Assembly: GCF_040656415.1 (NCBI RefSeq) | Contig: NZ_JBFAMC010000001.1 | Coordinates: 496,001-560,000, forward strand | Origin: Rhodococcus_F sp040656415 | GTDB lineage: Bacteria > Actinomycetota > Actinomycetes > Mycobacteriales > Mycobacteriaceae | DNA: 64,000 nucleotides | Direction: 5' to 3' | Shown here: positions 8,177 through 17,117 of the stretch, piece by piece | Layout: each line of letters starts with the position of its first letter | Numbering within the stretch: the stretch's first letter is position 1 | Program-made: the position numbers and the translations under genes | Notes under the pieces: model-generated | What the model was told of the DNA's origin: nothing | Seen by the model: the letters and a program-made list of their open reading frames with translations, nothing else | Database searches by the model: none

Positions 8177-9661
8177 ATGATGACTCGAGCGCTCGGTGCC
8201 CACTCGTTGGCCAGGGACCTGGGCAACTGGCAGGACGACAGCAATCGGCGCTCGGCGGCGCGGCCGGCTTACCGGGCGCTCGCCGAGGGAATCCGGCTCC
8301 TCGTCCACGACGGCCGAATTCCACTGGGTGTCGCGTTGCCGAGCGAGCGTGAACTGGCATCTGTTCTGGAACTGAGCAGGACGACGATCACGTCTTCCTA
8401 CTCGGTGTTGCGAGACGAGGGGTACCTGATCAGCCGTCAGGGGTCGCGGAGCACGGTGGCTCTGCCGCACGGCACGCGGCAGAACGGGCTGATGTTCCGT
8501 GCCCATCTGCCGGACTCCGACAATTCCGTGGTCGACCTCAGCTACGCCGCGATGGCTGCCCCGGCAGAGGCGGTAGAACAGGCGTATTCTGCTGCGCTGC
8601 AGTCTCTCCCGCAGTTCTTGCCCACACACGGTATGGAGCCGGTCGGGATCGCAGCCCTGCGGGACGTAATTGCCGAACGGTATCGGCGACGCGGCTTGGA
8701 CACTGCGCCGGAGCAGATCATGGTCACCTCGGGTGCGCAGCACGCCCTGCGACTGCTGCTGTCCGTGCTGACGGCGCCGGGGGACCGAGTGCTGATCGAT
8801 CACCCCACCTATCCCAACGCACTCGAGGCGATCCGTCGGGTCGGCGCCCGTCCGGTTCCCGTTCCGATCCGCCCTGAAGCCGGCTCGTCCGGGGCCTGGG
8901 ATCTCGACGGTGTTCGGAGCGCGGCCCGGCAGACTGCCGCCCGGATGGCGTATCTCATCCCGGACTTCCACAATCCGACTGGGCTGTGCCTCGACGAGTC
9001 CGGCCGGGAGGAGTTGTCGAAGATCGCGCGCGAGACCCGGATGATGCTGGTCGTGGACGAGACGATGGTGGACCTGTGGCTCGACGCGCCGTCACCAGGT
9101 CCGGTGGCCGCGTACGGCCCTGGCAAGGGGAGCGCGGACGTCGTCACGATCGGTTCGGCCGCGAAGTCTTTCTGGGGTGGATTGAGGGTGGGCTGGATCC
9201 GTGCGGATCCAGCGTTGATCACGCGTCTGGCCGGGGCAAGGGCCGCGGTCGATCTCGGCACCCCGGTGATGGACCAGTTGGCCGCCGCTCACCTGTTGGC
9301 CGACGACGAATTAGTCCTCGCCCGACGTCGCGCCGAGCTGCGGGAACAGCGGAGTGCGATGCTCGATGCGCTCGCAGACCGACTTCCGGACTGGGTGCCG
9401 ACCATCGGATCGGGCGGCATGTCGCTATGGCTGCGAATGACGGCACCGGTATCCACGGCGCTGGCGGCGACGGCCCCCAATTATGGGGTGCTGCTCGCGG
9501 CCGGACCCAGGTTCGGCGTCGAGGGGGCTTTCGAACGGTTCGTCCGGCTCCCCTACGCCCGGGTCGCTGATGACCTGCGGCGCGGAGTCAACGGTGTCGC
9601 GATGGCGTACGAGACTCTGGCCGTCGATCGGGACCTCGGCGAACCGCGCCTCGTCATCTGA
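8177..9661 (+). CDS. MocR-type regulator (GntR HTH fused to PLP aminotransferase fold, YczR-like)
   Basis: A protein of 494 aa if started at the ATG 8177 (an in-frame ATG at 8150 would add nine residues). Residues 35-105 are a GntR winged HTH (LPSERELASVLELSRTTITS), followed by an aspartate-aminotransferase fold type I domain: 'MVTSGAQHALRLLLSVL', 'DHPTYPNALEAIRRVGARPV', 'YLIPDFHNPTGL', and the Schiff-base lysine Lys330 in SAAKSFWGGLRVGW. These proteins sense PLP or a PLP adduct and control one or a few genes. The N-terminal 'MTRALGAHSLARDLGNW' resembles YczR. No yczE-like or vitamin B6 gene lies beside it, so its target is not given by context. The candidate operator is at 8122-8158. Confidence 0.85.
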   Translation: MMTRALGAHSLARDLGNWQDDSNRRSAARPAYRALAEGIRLLVHDGRIPLGVALPSERELASVLELSRTTITSSYSVLRDEGYLISRQGSRSTVALPHGTRQNGLMFRAHLPDSDNSVVDLSYAAMAAPAEAVEQAYSAALQSLPQFLPTHGMEPVGIAALRDVIAERYRRRGLDTAPEQIMVTSGAQHALRLLLSVLTAPGDRVLIDHPTYPNALEAIRRVGARPVPVPIRPEAGSSGAWDLDGVRSAARQTAARMAYLIPDFHNPTGLCLDESGREELSKIARETRMMLVVDETMVDLWLDAPSPGPVAAYGPGKGSADVVTIGSAAKSFWGGLRVGWIRADPALITRLAGARAAVDLGTPVMDQLAAAHLLADDELVLARRRAELREQRSAMLDALADRLPDWVPTIGSGGMSLWLRMTAPVSTALAATAPNYGVLLAAGPRFGVEGAFERFVRLPYARVADDLRRGVNGVAMAYETLAVDRDLGEPRLVI

Positions 9662-9662
9662 T

Positions 9663-9696
9663 GTGAGTGGCGAAGCGGGCCCACTTCGCCACTCAC
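9663..9696. terminator. Bidirectional hairpin between convergent genes
   Basis: A perfect 13-bp stem (9663-9675 with 9684-9696) around an 8-base loop lies just after the MocR stop and just before the stop of the convergent CoA-racemase gene. It has no U-run, as is common for actinobacterial terminators. Confidence 0.75.
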
Positions 9697-9702
9697 GCAG
9701 GG

Positions 9703-10800
9703 TCAGGTCCAGACGGAGTCGATGTCGACGGCCTCGCGGGCTGGGGGTGTGGGTGTACCGGCGGGGGTTCGCGAGAACCGGGGTGCGGGGGCGTGCTGCG
9801 TGACCCCGTCGAGTTCGATCAGCGAACCCCGCGCGGCAAGGTGCTCGTTGGAGGGCGCCTCGGCGAACGTCAGGACCGGGGTGACGCAGGCATCGGTTCC
9901 GAGGAAGATCGCGGCCCACTCGTCACGCGTCTTCGAGGAGAACTTCTCGGCAAAGACCTTCTTCATCTGTGGCCACGCCGACCTGTCCATCTGTTGCGGC
10001 AGATCGGCCGGGTCGAGTTCGAGTCCCTGCAACAGTTGCGCGTAGAACTGAGGTTCGATCGAACCGACGGCCATGTACTTGCCATCCGATGTCTCGTAGG
10101 TGTCGTAGAACGGGGCGCCGGTGTCGAGGAGATTGACGCCGCGCTCGTCCGACCAGATTCCCCGTCCGCGGAACGCCCACATCATGTGCGAAAGCGCCAG
10201 GGCTCCGTCGACCATCGCCGCATCCACGACCTGTCCCTTGCCGGATGTCTGGCGTTCCACCAGCGCCGACAGGATCCCGAAGATCAGGAACATCGATCCG
10301 CCACCGAAGTCACCGACCATGTTCAGCGGAGGTACGGGCCTTTCACCCTTGCGACCGACGGCGTTCAGGACGCCAGTCAGCGAGATGTAGTTGATGTCGT
10401 GACCCGCGGCAGAAGACAGAGGGCCTTCCTGCCCCCAGCCGGTCATCCGGCCGTACACCAGTCGTTCGTTGCGGGCGAGACAGACGTCGGGGCCCAGACC
10501 CATACGTTCGGTGACGCCGGGACGGAAGCCTTCGATGACGACGTCCGCGCGCTCGATCAGCTCGAGAACCTTTTCGATCTGCTCGGGGTCCTTGAGGTTC
10601 GCTTCCACGACACGGCGGCCGCGTTGAATCTGGTCGTACGGGCCGTTCGGCGGGATGATGCCTGGGCGTTGGACGCATACGACGTCGGCACCGAGGTCCG
10701 CAAGGAGCGCGCCGGCGTGAGGACCTGGTCCCAGGCCGGCGAATTCGACCACGCGAATGCCCGCGAGCGGGCCCTTCTTCTCTGGAGCTGGATCAGACAC
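9703..10800 (-). CDS. mcr: Alpha-methylacyl-CoA racemase / family III CoA-transferase
   Basis: A 365-aa protein, the usual length for alpha-methylacyl-CoA racemase. The N-terminus 'LAGIRVVEFAGLGPGPHAGA' is the family III (CaiB/BaiF) signature with the racemase-type GLGPGP, then LADLGADVVCVQRPG. The catalytic pair of the mycobacterial enzyme is present: His134 in AAGHDINY and Asp164 in MVGDFGGGSM. It should interconvert 2R- and 2S-methylacyl-CoA esters, feeding methyl-branched fats and sterol side chains into beta-oxidation. The start is GTG at 10798-10800 with GAGGA upstream. It stands alone between a convergent MocR gene and a co-directional MFS gene. Confidence 0.92.
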   Translation of the reverse strand: MSDPAPEKKGPLAGIRVVEFAGLGPGPHAGALLADLGADVVCVQRPGIIPPNGPYDQIQRGRRVVEANLKDPEQIEKVLELIERADVVIEGFRPGVTERMGLGPDVCLARNERLVYGRMTGWGQEGPLSSAAGHDINYISLTGVLNAVGRKGERPVPPLNMVGDFGGGSMFLIFGILSALVERQTSGKGQVVDAAMVDGALALSHMMWAFRGRGIWSDERGVNLLDTGAPFYDTYETSDGKYMAVGSIEPQFYAQLLQGLELDPADLPQQMDRSAWPQMKKVFAEKFSSKTRDEWAAIFLGTDACVTPVLTFAEAPSNEHLAARGSLIELDGVTQHAPAPRFSRTPAGTPTPPAREAVDIDSVWT

Positions 10801-10953
10801 GCGAGTTCCTCATTCCGATACGAGACAAACCTGTCGAACAGACGTTAACGCGCTGGGCCGGACCTGTGCCCGGAACGCGAAACGGGCTTTGCATGGCAGT
10901 GGGGCGGTCGGTCGTTGATTCGCCGCGCCCGCTGGGTACGCGATCTTCGTCGG

Positions 10954-12255
10954 TCAAGAAGGTTGCGGCTTCATGGGGTTCGATGAATTCGGCACGATAT
11001 CAGGGATGTCGGCGGTTTCGGGTACGCCCAGGACGAAGACGAGCAGTGCCAGAGCTGCGATTCCCGAGAGCACGAGCAGTGACAATTGGAAGCCTCCGGT
11101 GTCGGCGACGAATCCCGCCAGTGCGGGACTGAGGGCAGCCCCGATGCCCTGGATGGTGGTGGCGGCCCCGAGTGCGAGGTTGAAGTGGCCGGTGCCCCGC
11201 GTGAGGTCGGCGACCACCAGAACGAACATCGCGCCGTAGATTCCGGCGCCGATGCCATCGAGGATCTGGATGGAGATGACGTACAACGGAGTGACTCCCA
11301 GGGCGAACAACACGCCGCGCACCGGAAGAACGAGGAATGCGGCGAGGAAGATTGGTTTGCGGCCCCAGTCTTTTCCGTGTTTGGCGATCATGACCGCCAT
11401 CGGGATCATCACCAACTGGGCGACGATGATCAGCGCCGCCTGGAACAGTGTGCCCATCCGCGCGTTGTTCAGGGCGAGTTCCTGACCGGTCAGCGGCAGC
11501 ATGGCACCGTTGGCGAGCTGCCACAGCATCGTGGCCGAGCCCAATGCCAGAAGTGGGCGTGACTGAACCAGGACACCGAACCCGGATGGCTTCTTCCGGC
11601 CGCCTCGCGCGGCTGGATCACTGGGAGCGAGCCCGCGTGCGACATCGTTGTTGATGAGGCGGGGGTTGATCAACAGTGTGACGGCGGCTACCAGGACGGT
11701 GACGATACTGGCGAACCAGAATCCGGCTCTGATCGTGATGAGATACCCCGCAGCGCCGAAGACAACCGCACCGACCACGTTTCCGGCGTGATTGAACGCT
11801 GCCATTCGCCCTGTGCGGTAGGTGTAGGCGGCCGAGCCCACGAGCCCGAGAGCGATCGCGGCGATAGCCGGCGGAAACACTGCGCCGGCAATTCCGGTCC
11901 CCACTTGCGCGGCGGTGATGACCGAGAAGCTCGGATTGACGGTGACTGTGAAAGCGCCGATCCCGGTCGTCAATGCAGCAATGATGAGCAGGCTCCGCTT
12001 GTGTGGTGTCTTGTCGATCAAGCCGCCGATCGGTGTCTGCACTACCAGGCCGACGAGACCACCGATCGTCAGGACCAGCCCGATCTCAGAGGTACTCCAG
12101 CCGGGGACGCTCAGCAGATAGATGCCCAGGAACGGGCCGAGCCCGGACTGCACGTCTGCGAGGAAGAAATTGAGCCCGTCCAACGCCGCCAACGATTGGC
12201 CCAACGACGGTGAATGACTCCCGTGGTCCCGGCCTCGAGCCAGCCCGTCCGTCAT
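10954..12255 (-). CDS. Major facilitator superfamily transporter (12 TMS)
   Basis: A 433-aa protein from the ATG at 12253-12255 (GGGAAGAGCT upstream; a GTG four codons earlier is possible). The N-terminus has 'LDGLNFFLADVQSGLGPFLG', then a motif-A-like loop GGLIDKTPHKRSLL after TM2, and a charged central loop (PAARGGRKKPSG) between TM6 and TM7. The cytoplasmic loop KHGKDWGRKPIFLAA marks the second half. This resembles the family of actinobacterial MFS exporters often found near xenobiotic genes, but no substrate motif is recognisable. It stands about 150 bases from the racemase gene and may be separately transcribed. Confidence 0.8.
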   Translation of the reverse strand: MTDGLARGRDHGSHSPSLGQSLAALDGLNFFLADVQSGLGPFLGIYLLSVPGWSTSEIGLVLTIGGLVGLVVQTPIGGLIDKTPHKRSLLIIAALTTGIGAFTVTVNPSFSVITAAQVGTGIAGAVFPPAIAAIALGLVGSAAYTYRTGRMAAFNHAGNVVGAVVFGAAGYLITIRAGFWFASIVTVLVAAVTLLINPRLINNDVARGLAPSDPAARGGRKKPSGFGVLVQSRPLLALGSATMLWQLANGAMLPLTGQELALNNARMGTLFQAALIIVAQLVMIPMAVMIAKHGKDWGRKPIFLAAFLVLPVRGVLFALGVTPLYVISIQILDGIGAGIYGAMFVLVVADLTRGTGHFNLALGAATTIQGIGAALSPALAGFVADTGGFQLSLLVLSGIAALALLVFVLGVPETADIPDIVPNSSNPMKPQPS

Positions 12256-12600
12256 AGCTCTTCCCACGTCTCTTTTCAGCCGGAGCTGCAGACCGGCAGT
12301 GGTGGCTCTGGTGCCGAACTTGGCGGCTACGGGCCCTGAATCGGAGGACTTGCTCCGCTGAGAGCGGCGCGATACGCCGAGAAGTTTTGCGACGAAAAAG
12401 TACCCGACACGGACTGATGCGCGATGAAGGTGGAGGGCGGGCGGTGTGGTATTTCGGCGTCACCGAAGGGCGATACTGCCGCACCCTGACGTCGGGGGTT
12501 TGCCACGAAAATGATTCCGCCCGCGCGCACGGTCGGCTTCGTGTCGGTGTCCTGCATCCACCGTGACAGTATGCCGCGAGGTCCGGTTTCAGGCCATTGC
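12256..12600. other. Intergenic stretch without a supported gene
   Basis: About 345 bases between the start of the MFS gene and the stop of the co-directional carboxylesterase gene. Open frames exist on both strands but show no protein-like pattern or ribosome sites. It must hold the MFS promoter on the minus strand; I could not fix it. Confidence 0.5.
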
Positions 12601-14073
12601 CTATCGCGGATGCCGGTATCCCACCCAGTCGCGTCGACGTGCACCCTGAGGGTCACTCTCGATCCGGCACGTTTCGTCGATGATCAAAGTTTCCCGGCGC
12701 TCGAGCGAGTACCGTGGCCATCCCGGACCGGGTGTCCCGTGCCTGGCGAAGTGCAGCCAGTGGGATTGGACGGTGTCGGTGACGGCCCGCAACCCGCGCC
12801 GTCCTCCGAGCGCCGTGAGGACGCGCATCGAGGGGCCGGTGGAACCGAACACCGCGAACAGCTCCGTCGCATGGGTTGCGCCCACGCCGAGGACGTGGAG
12901 CAACCGGGGCGCGAAGTCGTACCGGTAGCTGTAGGTCGGTGCCACGGCGGTATTGCCCTGGGCGCACAGAATCGACGGTTCCCAGAAGGACACGTCACCA
13001 CCGAGTTCGGTGGCCGCCCGCCGACCGGGGTAACCGGGGTAGGCGGCGATGACGCGGTCCTTCACCGACCGGTCCAAGCGCGAGAACATCTTGTCGATCC
13101 GGTCGGGATTGGTGGGCAGGATGTCGTGTAACCAGGGAAAAACCGTGGCCTCATGGCGGTTCGTGCCGATGATGAGCGCAACTGGATGCCCGGATCCGGA
13201 CGCAAAACTGTCGAGCGGGTGAGAGGGGAGGAAGGACCCGTCGACCACGGGAGCGAAAACCCTGGTTCCCGGTTCCTCGTCCGCGCCCCGATTCGCCAGC
13301 TTCATACCGGTTTTGACGAACTCGGCGCAGTCCGCAGTCTCGAGCCAGGTCGCGGCTCCGGATCGCGAAACCTCGGCGAGGGCGAGGAACTCGCGCGACC
13401 AGCGTGCGGCCCGCTCGGAGGAGTAGGCCGATGCGGCAGGAGCGCTCTCCGCGATGGCCCGGGCGAACAGGCCCTTCGCGGCCGGTGTGGCCATCAGTGT
13501 GGTGACGGCGTTGGCGCCCGCGGATTCGCCGAAGACGGTGACGTTGTCGGGGTCGCCGCCGAAAGCTGCGATGTTGCGGCGCACCCATTCGAGGGCGGCT
13601 ACCTGGTCGCGGAGTCCCAGGTTGGAGTCGAAAGGTCTTTCCGGGGTGGAGAATTGGGTGAAGTCGAGGTAGCCCAGCGCGCCGAGGCGGTAGTTGATGG
13701 AAACGTAGACGATATCGCCGCGGCGCACGAGAGATTGGCCGCCATACAGCGGTGAGGCAGAGGACCCGCTCGAGTAGGCGCCACCGTGGATGAACACCAT
13801 CACAGGTCGAGGCGTGTCCGACGGACGTGAGGGTGCAAGCACGTTCAGCGTCAAGCAGTCTTCATCCGAGGACGACACACCGCGCTGAGGCGCGCGGAAC
13901 CCGAAGTCGGCGGCCTGTCGGACCCCTGACCACGACTCGGCCGGGTGTGGGGCCCGAAACCTCAACGCCCCGACCGGCGGGGCCGCATACGGAATGCCTC
14001 GCCACGCGATCAGGTCGTCGAGACGGCGGCCGCGGATGGTACCGGTATCCAAGTCGATCTCGAGTGCGCTCAC
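12601..14073 (-). CDS. Type-B carboxylesterase (copy 2 of a tandem pair)
   Basis: A 490-aa alpha/beta hydrolase of the carboxylesterase/cholinesterase type. The N-terminus has 'LIAWRGIPYAAPPVGALRF', then EDCLTLNV, the oxyanion hole VFIHGGAY, and the nucleophile elbow GESAGAN. The catalytic His is probably in GVGATHATELFAVFG. It hydrolyses carboxylic esters; the substrate is unknown and no signal peptide is present. It starts at GTG 14071-14073, overlapping the stop of the upstream copy as GTGA, so the pair is translationally coupled. The core (13445 to about 13735) is almost identical in DNA to the upstream copy while the flanks have diverged, which points to gene conversion. Confidence 0.9.
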   Translation of the reverse strand: MSALEIDLDTGTIRGRRLDDLIAWRGIPYAAPPVGALRFRAPHPAESWSGVRQAADFGFRAPQRGVSSSDEDCLTLNVLAPSRPSDTPRPVMVFIHGGAYSSGSSASPLYGGQSLVRRGDIVYVSINYRLGALGYLDFTQFSTPERPFDSNLGLRDQVAALEWVRRNIAAFGGDPDNVTVFGESAGANAVTTLMATPAAKGLFARAIAESAPAASAYSSERAARWSREFLALAEVSRSGAATWLETADCAEFVKTGMKLANRGADEEPGTRVFAPVVDGSFLPSHPLDSFASGSGHPVALIIGTNRHEATVFPWLHDILPTNPDRIDKMFSRLDRSVKDRVIAAYPGYPGRRAATELGGDVSFWEPSILCAQGNTAVAPTYSYRYDFAPRLLHVLGVGATHATELFAVFGSTGPSMRVLTALGGRRGLRAVTDTVQSHWLHFARHGTPGPGWPRYSLERRETLIIDETCRIESDPQGARRRDWVGYRHPR

Positions 14074-15599
14074 AGTCCTCGCCCGTCGTAGCCCGCGTAC
14101 CCCTCCCAGGCCAGTCTCCGCTCCCGTCGTGGGTCGTCGTGGACCGTGGTTACGGTGTCGAATATGAGCGTCGCTCTTCTATTCGTGTCGTACTGGGGCC
14201 AAGACGCCAAAGGCGTGCCAGTCGCTGCGAAATGCAACCAGTGACGCTGAACGGTATCTGTGACATTCCGCAGTGCGCGACGACCGCCGGGAAGGGTGAG
14301 CCCGCGTCCGATGAGTGTTTCGGCGACATCGAACACGGCAAACATCTCGAACCCGTGAGTGGCTTCCAGTCCGAGCCACTTCATGGCGCGGGGCGCGAAG
14401 TCGAAGCGGTAGCTGTACGTGGGGGCGTACTCGCAATGTGCTTGGGTCAGGTCCAGCGACGGTTTCCAGAAGGTCACATCGCCACCCAGGTCGACGGCCG
14501 CGTCCGGCGCCGGATATCCGGGATATGCCGATGTGATTCGAGCTTCGGCTCCAGGGTCGGTGAGCGCGAACATTTTCGTGATCTGGTCGGGGTCCGTCGG
14601 CAGCCCGCCGAGGAACCTCGAGAACAGTGTGCCTTCACGTTCGTTGGTTCCGATGATCATCGGCACCCGATGCGCGGAACCCTCGGTGAATGCGCTCAGG
14701 GGTGATTGCGGTAGGAAGTCACCGTCGATCACAGGGCCGAACGGGTGCAGTCCCGGTGTCTCGGACCCAATCTTCATTGCGAAGCGATCACCCGCCTTGC
14801 CGAGTGCGGCTGCAGGAAAGGTACTCAGGGCCTCGGCGGCGTGTGCGGGTTCGGCGCCGAGCTGAGACATGTAGTCGGCCGCCCACTTCGCGGCCCGGTC
14901 GGCCGTGGTGACGAGTCCTGGGGCAGAACTCTCCGCGATGGCCCGGGCGAACAGGCCCTTCGCGGCCGGTGTGGCCATCAGTGTGGTGACGGCGTTGGCG
15001 CCCGCGGATTCGCCGAAGACGGTGACGTTGTCGGGGTCGCCGCCGAATTCGGCGATGTTGCGGCGCACCCATTCGAGGGCGGCTACCTGGTCGCGGAGTC
15101 CGAGGTTGGAGTCGAAAGGTCTTTCCGGGGTGGAGAATTGGGTGAAGTCGAGGTAACCGAGCGTGCCGAGGCGGTAGTTGATGGAGACGTAGACGATATC
15201 GCCGCGACGCACGAGCGACTCGCCGCCGTAGATTGTGGTGGCTGACATTCCCATCGCGTACGCGCCGCCGTGGATGAACACCATGACCGGTCGTGACCCT
15301 GACTTTCCGGGCTTGGCCAGCACGTTGAGTGTCAGGCAGTTCTCGCTACTCGGCTGGTATCTGCCGGGCCGCAGCATGGTGAACTTCTTATTCTGAACCG
15401 CAGCGTCGCCGAATTCGCCTGCGTCGAGTTCTCCCGACCACGGCGTGACCGGTTGTGGGGCCCGCAGTCGCAGGGGACCGACGGGAGGAGCCGCGTAGGG
15501 AATCCCCCGCCAAGCGACCAGGTCGGCTATGCGACGGCCGCGCACCAGTCCTTCGGTCGTCTTCACCACAGTGTCGGTCCGCAGAGTGCTGGAAGTCAT
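14070..15599 (-). CDS. Type-B carboxylesterase (copy 1 of a tandem pair)
   Basis: A 509-aa protein with the same domain plan: 'LVAWRGIPYAAPPVGPLRL', ENCLTLNV, VFIHGGAY, GESAGAN, a conserved Glu in IIGTNEREGTLF and the catalytic His in GLEATHGFEMFAVFD. It is cytosolic, without a signal peptide. Compared with copy 2 it has an extra segment of about 15 residues near residue 65. The ATG at 15597-15599 is the first start after an upstream stop. Its stop overlaps the GTG of copy 2. A tandem pair with diverged pocket regions suggests two ester substrates in one pathway, but no neighbour names that pathway. Confidence 0.9.
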   Translation of the reverse strand: MTSSTLRTDTVVKTTEGLVRGRRIADLVAWRGIPYAAPPVGPLRLRAPQPVTPWSGELDAGEFGDAAVQNKKFTMLRPGRYQPSSENCLTLNVLAKPGKSGSRPVMVFIHGGAYAMGMSATTIYGGESLVRRGDIVYVSINYRLGTLGYLDFTQFSTPERPFDSNLGLRDQVAALEWVRRNIAEFGGDPDNVTVFGESAGANAVTTLMATPAAKGLFARAIAESSAPGLVTTADRAAKWAADYMSQLGAEPAHAAEALSTFPAAALGKAGDRFAMKIGSETPGLHPFGPVIDGDFLPQSPLSAFTEGSAHRVPMIIGTNEREGTLFSRFLGGLPTDPDQITKMFALTDPGAEARITSAYPGYPAPDAAVDLGGDVTFWKPSLDLTQAHCEYAPTYSYRFDFAPRAMKWLGLEATHGFEMFAVFDVAETLIGRGLTLPGGRRALRNVTDTVQRHWLHFAATGTPLASWPQYDTNRRATLIFDTVTTVHDDPRRERRLAWEGYAGYDGRGL

Positions 15600-15638
15600 G
15601 AGTGAGACTCTACGAAAGGGGTCGGGGTCTGCGAGACT

Positions 15639-17072
15639 TCACCGTCTTTCTTCCAACAACCGCAACCACACCTCGCTGACGGTCGGAAACGACGGAACCG
15701 CGTGCCAAAGGGTCTCGAGCGGAACCTTCCCTACCAAGGCGACGGTTGCGGCATGGAGAAGTTCGGCCACCTCCGTGCCTGCGAACGTCGCCCCGACCAG
15801 GGTGTCAGTCGGCCGATCCACCACAAGTTTGGCGTGACCACTGAAGTCGTCCCGGGACAAAGATGACCCGGCAACAGCGATGTCGACCTCCACCGTCCCT
15901 ACGTCGCACCCCGCGTCCCGTGCGTCCTTCTCGGTGATCCCGACAGCCGCGACCTGCGGGTCGGCGAACACTACCTGGGGCACCTGCCCGTTGTCGGCGG
16001 ATGCCTGGAAACGGGCACCCTCCACGGGTCGGGACTCGGCACGCGCCGCGATCACGTCGCCGCAGACTCTGCCCTGGTATTTGCCCATGTGGGTGAGCAG
16101 TGCCCGACCATTGACGTCGCCGACGGCGTACAGCCACCCGTTCGCCGTCGTCAAATGGTCGTCTGTGACGACGTAGCCGCGAGAGTCGAGCAACCCCGGG
16201 TCAAGGCCGAGTTCGGAAGTTGCGGGGGTGCGTCCCGCCGCCACGACGATCTCGTCGACCACTATCGGGTCGTGGCCCGCCACGTCGAGGGTTGCCGGAC
16301 CACCGTGGATCGAGCCGATCCCGGTGTCTCGGGAGTCAGATCGATCGACACGGTCGAGGGCCGCACCGAATAGAATCCGGGCGCCCTTCTGCTCGAGCGA
16401 CCGCGCCACGAGTTCGCCGGCGAAGGGTTCGTTCTTCGAGAGCAGTCGTGGGCCGCGCACCACCATCGTCAGTTCCTCCACGCCCAGGTCGAGCAGCCAG
16501 GTCGCGCTCTCACACGCCACCACGCCGCCGCCGATCACCGCGACTCGGCGTGGGATCTCCTTCAAGTTCGTAGCGTCCCTCGAGACCCACGGCAGCGCCT
16601 CCCGTAGGCCGGGGACGTCGGGGATTGTTGCGGTCGTCCCGGTCGCGACGACGACAGCGTGCCGAGCGCGAAGAGAGCGCGACCCGTCGACCGTGACGGT
16701 CCTTTCCCCGACGATGCGCGCGGACCCGCGGATCACGTCGATTCCCTGCGCGTCCGCCCACATCACCTGCGACGAGTCGTCGTGGTTGCTGGTGAACGAG
16801 TCGCGACGAGCGAGGACGGCGTTCACGTCGAGTGTGTCTGCCCACACGCCCGGCATGTTGCGGGCTGCCCCGAGAACCTCGCTCGGACGAAGTAGCGCCT
16901 TGCTGGGAATACACGCCCAGTAGGAGCACTCTCCGCCTACGAGTTCGTGTTCGATCATGGCGACCGTTCGGTCGCTGCCCTCGATGGCGTAACTCGCGGC
17001 GTTCTCGCCCGCGGGCCCGCCGCCGATCACGATCACGTCGAATTCGTCCATGCTGCTCACCGATCCGGTCAT
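15639..17072 (-). CDS. FAD/NAD(P)-dependent disulfide oxidoreductase-like protein (class I)
   Basis: A 477-aa protein with 'DVIVIGGGPAGENAASYA' as the FAD dinucleotide fold. The redox site is ECSYWACIPSK, which keeps CxxxxC but replaces the usual LNVGC by SYWAC. A second dinucleotide fold (RVAVIGGGVVACESA) binds NAD(P), then comes 'LYAVGDVNGRALLTHMGKYQG'. The C-terminal dimer domain ends in HAVPSFPTVSEVW, where the classic HPT(L/I)SE is changed to PSFPTVSE. This resembles the mycobacterial LpdA/mercuric-reductase-like group that reduces quinones or unknown disulfides rather than lipoamide. The substrate is unknown. The ATG at 17070-17072 is used; an ATG seven codons later is possible. Confidence 0.82.
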   Translation of the reverse strand: MTGSVSSMDEFDVIVIGGGPAGENAASYAIEGSDRTVAMIEHELVGGECSYWACIPSKALLRPSEVLGAARNMPGVWADTLDVNAVLARRDSFTSNHDDSSQVMWADAQGIDVIRGSARIVGERTVTVDGSRSLRARHAVVVATGTTATIPDVPGLREALPWVSRDATNLKEIPRRVAVIGGGVVACESATWLLDLGVEELTMVVRGPRLLSKNEPFAGELVARSLEQKGARILFGAALDRVDRSDSRDTGIGSIHGGPATLDVAGHDPIVVDEIVVAAGRTPATSELGLDPGLLDSRGYVVTDDHLTTANGWLYAVGDVNGRALLTHMGKYQGRVCGDVIAARAESRPVEGARFQASADNGQVPQVVFADPQVAAVGITEKDARDAGCDVGTVEVDIAVAGSSLSRDDFSGHAKLVVDRPTDTLVGATFAGTEVAELLHAATVALVGKVPLETLWHAVPSFPTVSEVWLRLLEERR

Positions 17073-17117
17073 ATCTAGAACGGTATTCCGGTCGGCAACA
17101 GTGCCGCAGAACTTCCG

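Noticed and set aside
12327..12656. Minus-strand frame upstream of the carboxylesterase stop region
   Set aside because: It overlaps the 3' end of the esterase in another frame and has no domain or ribosome site.
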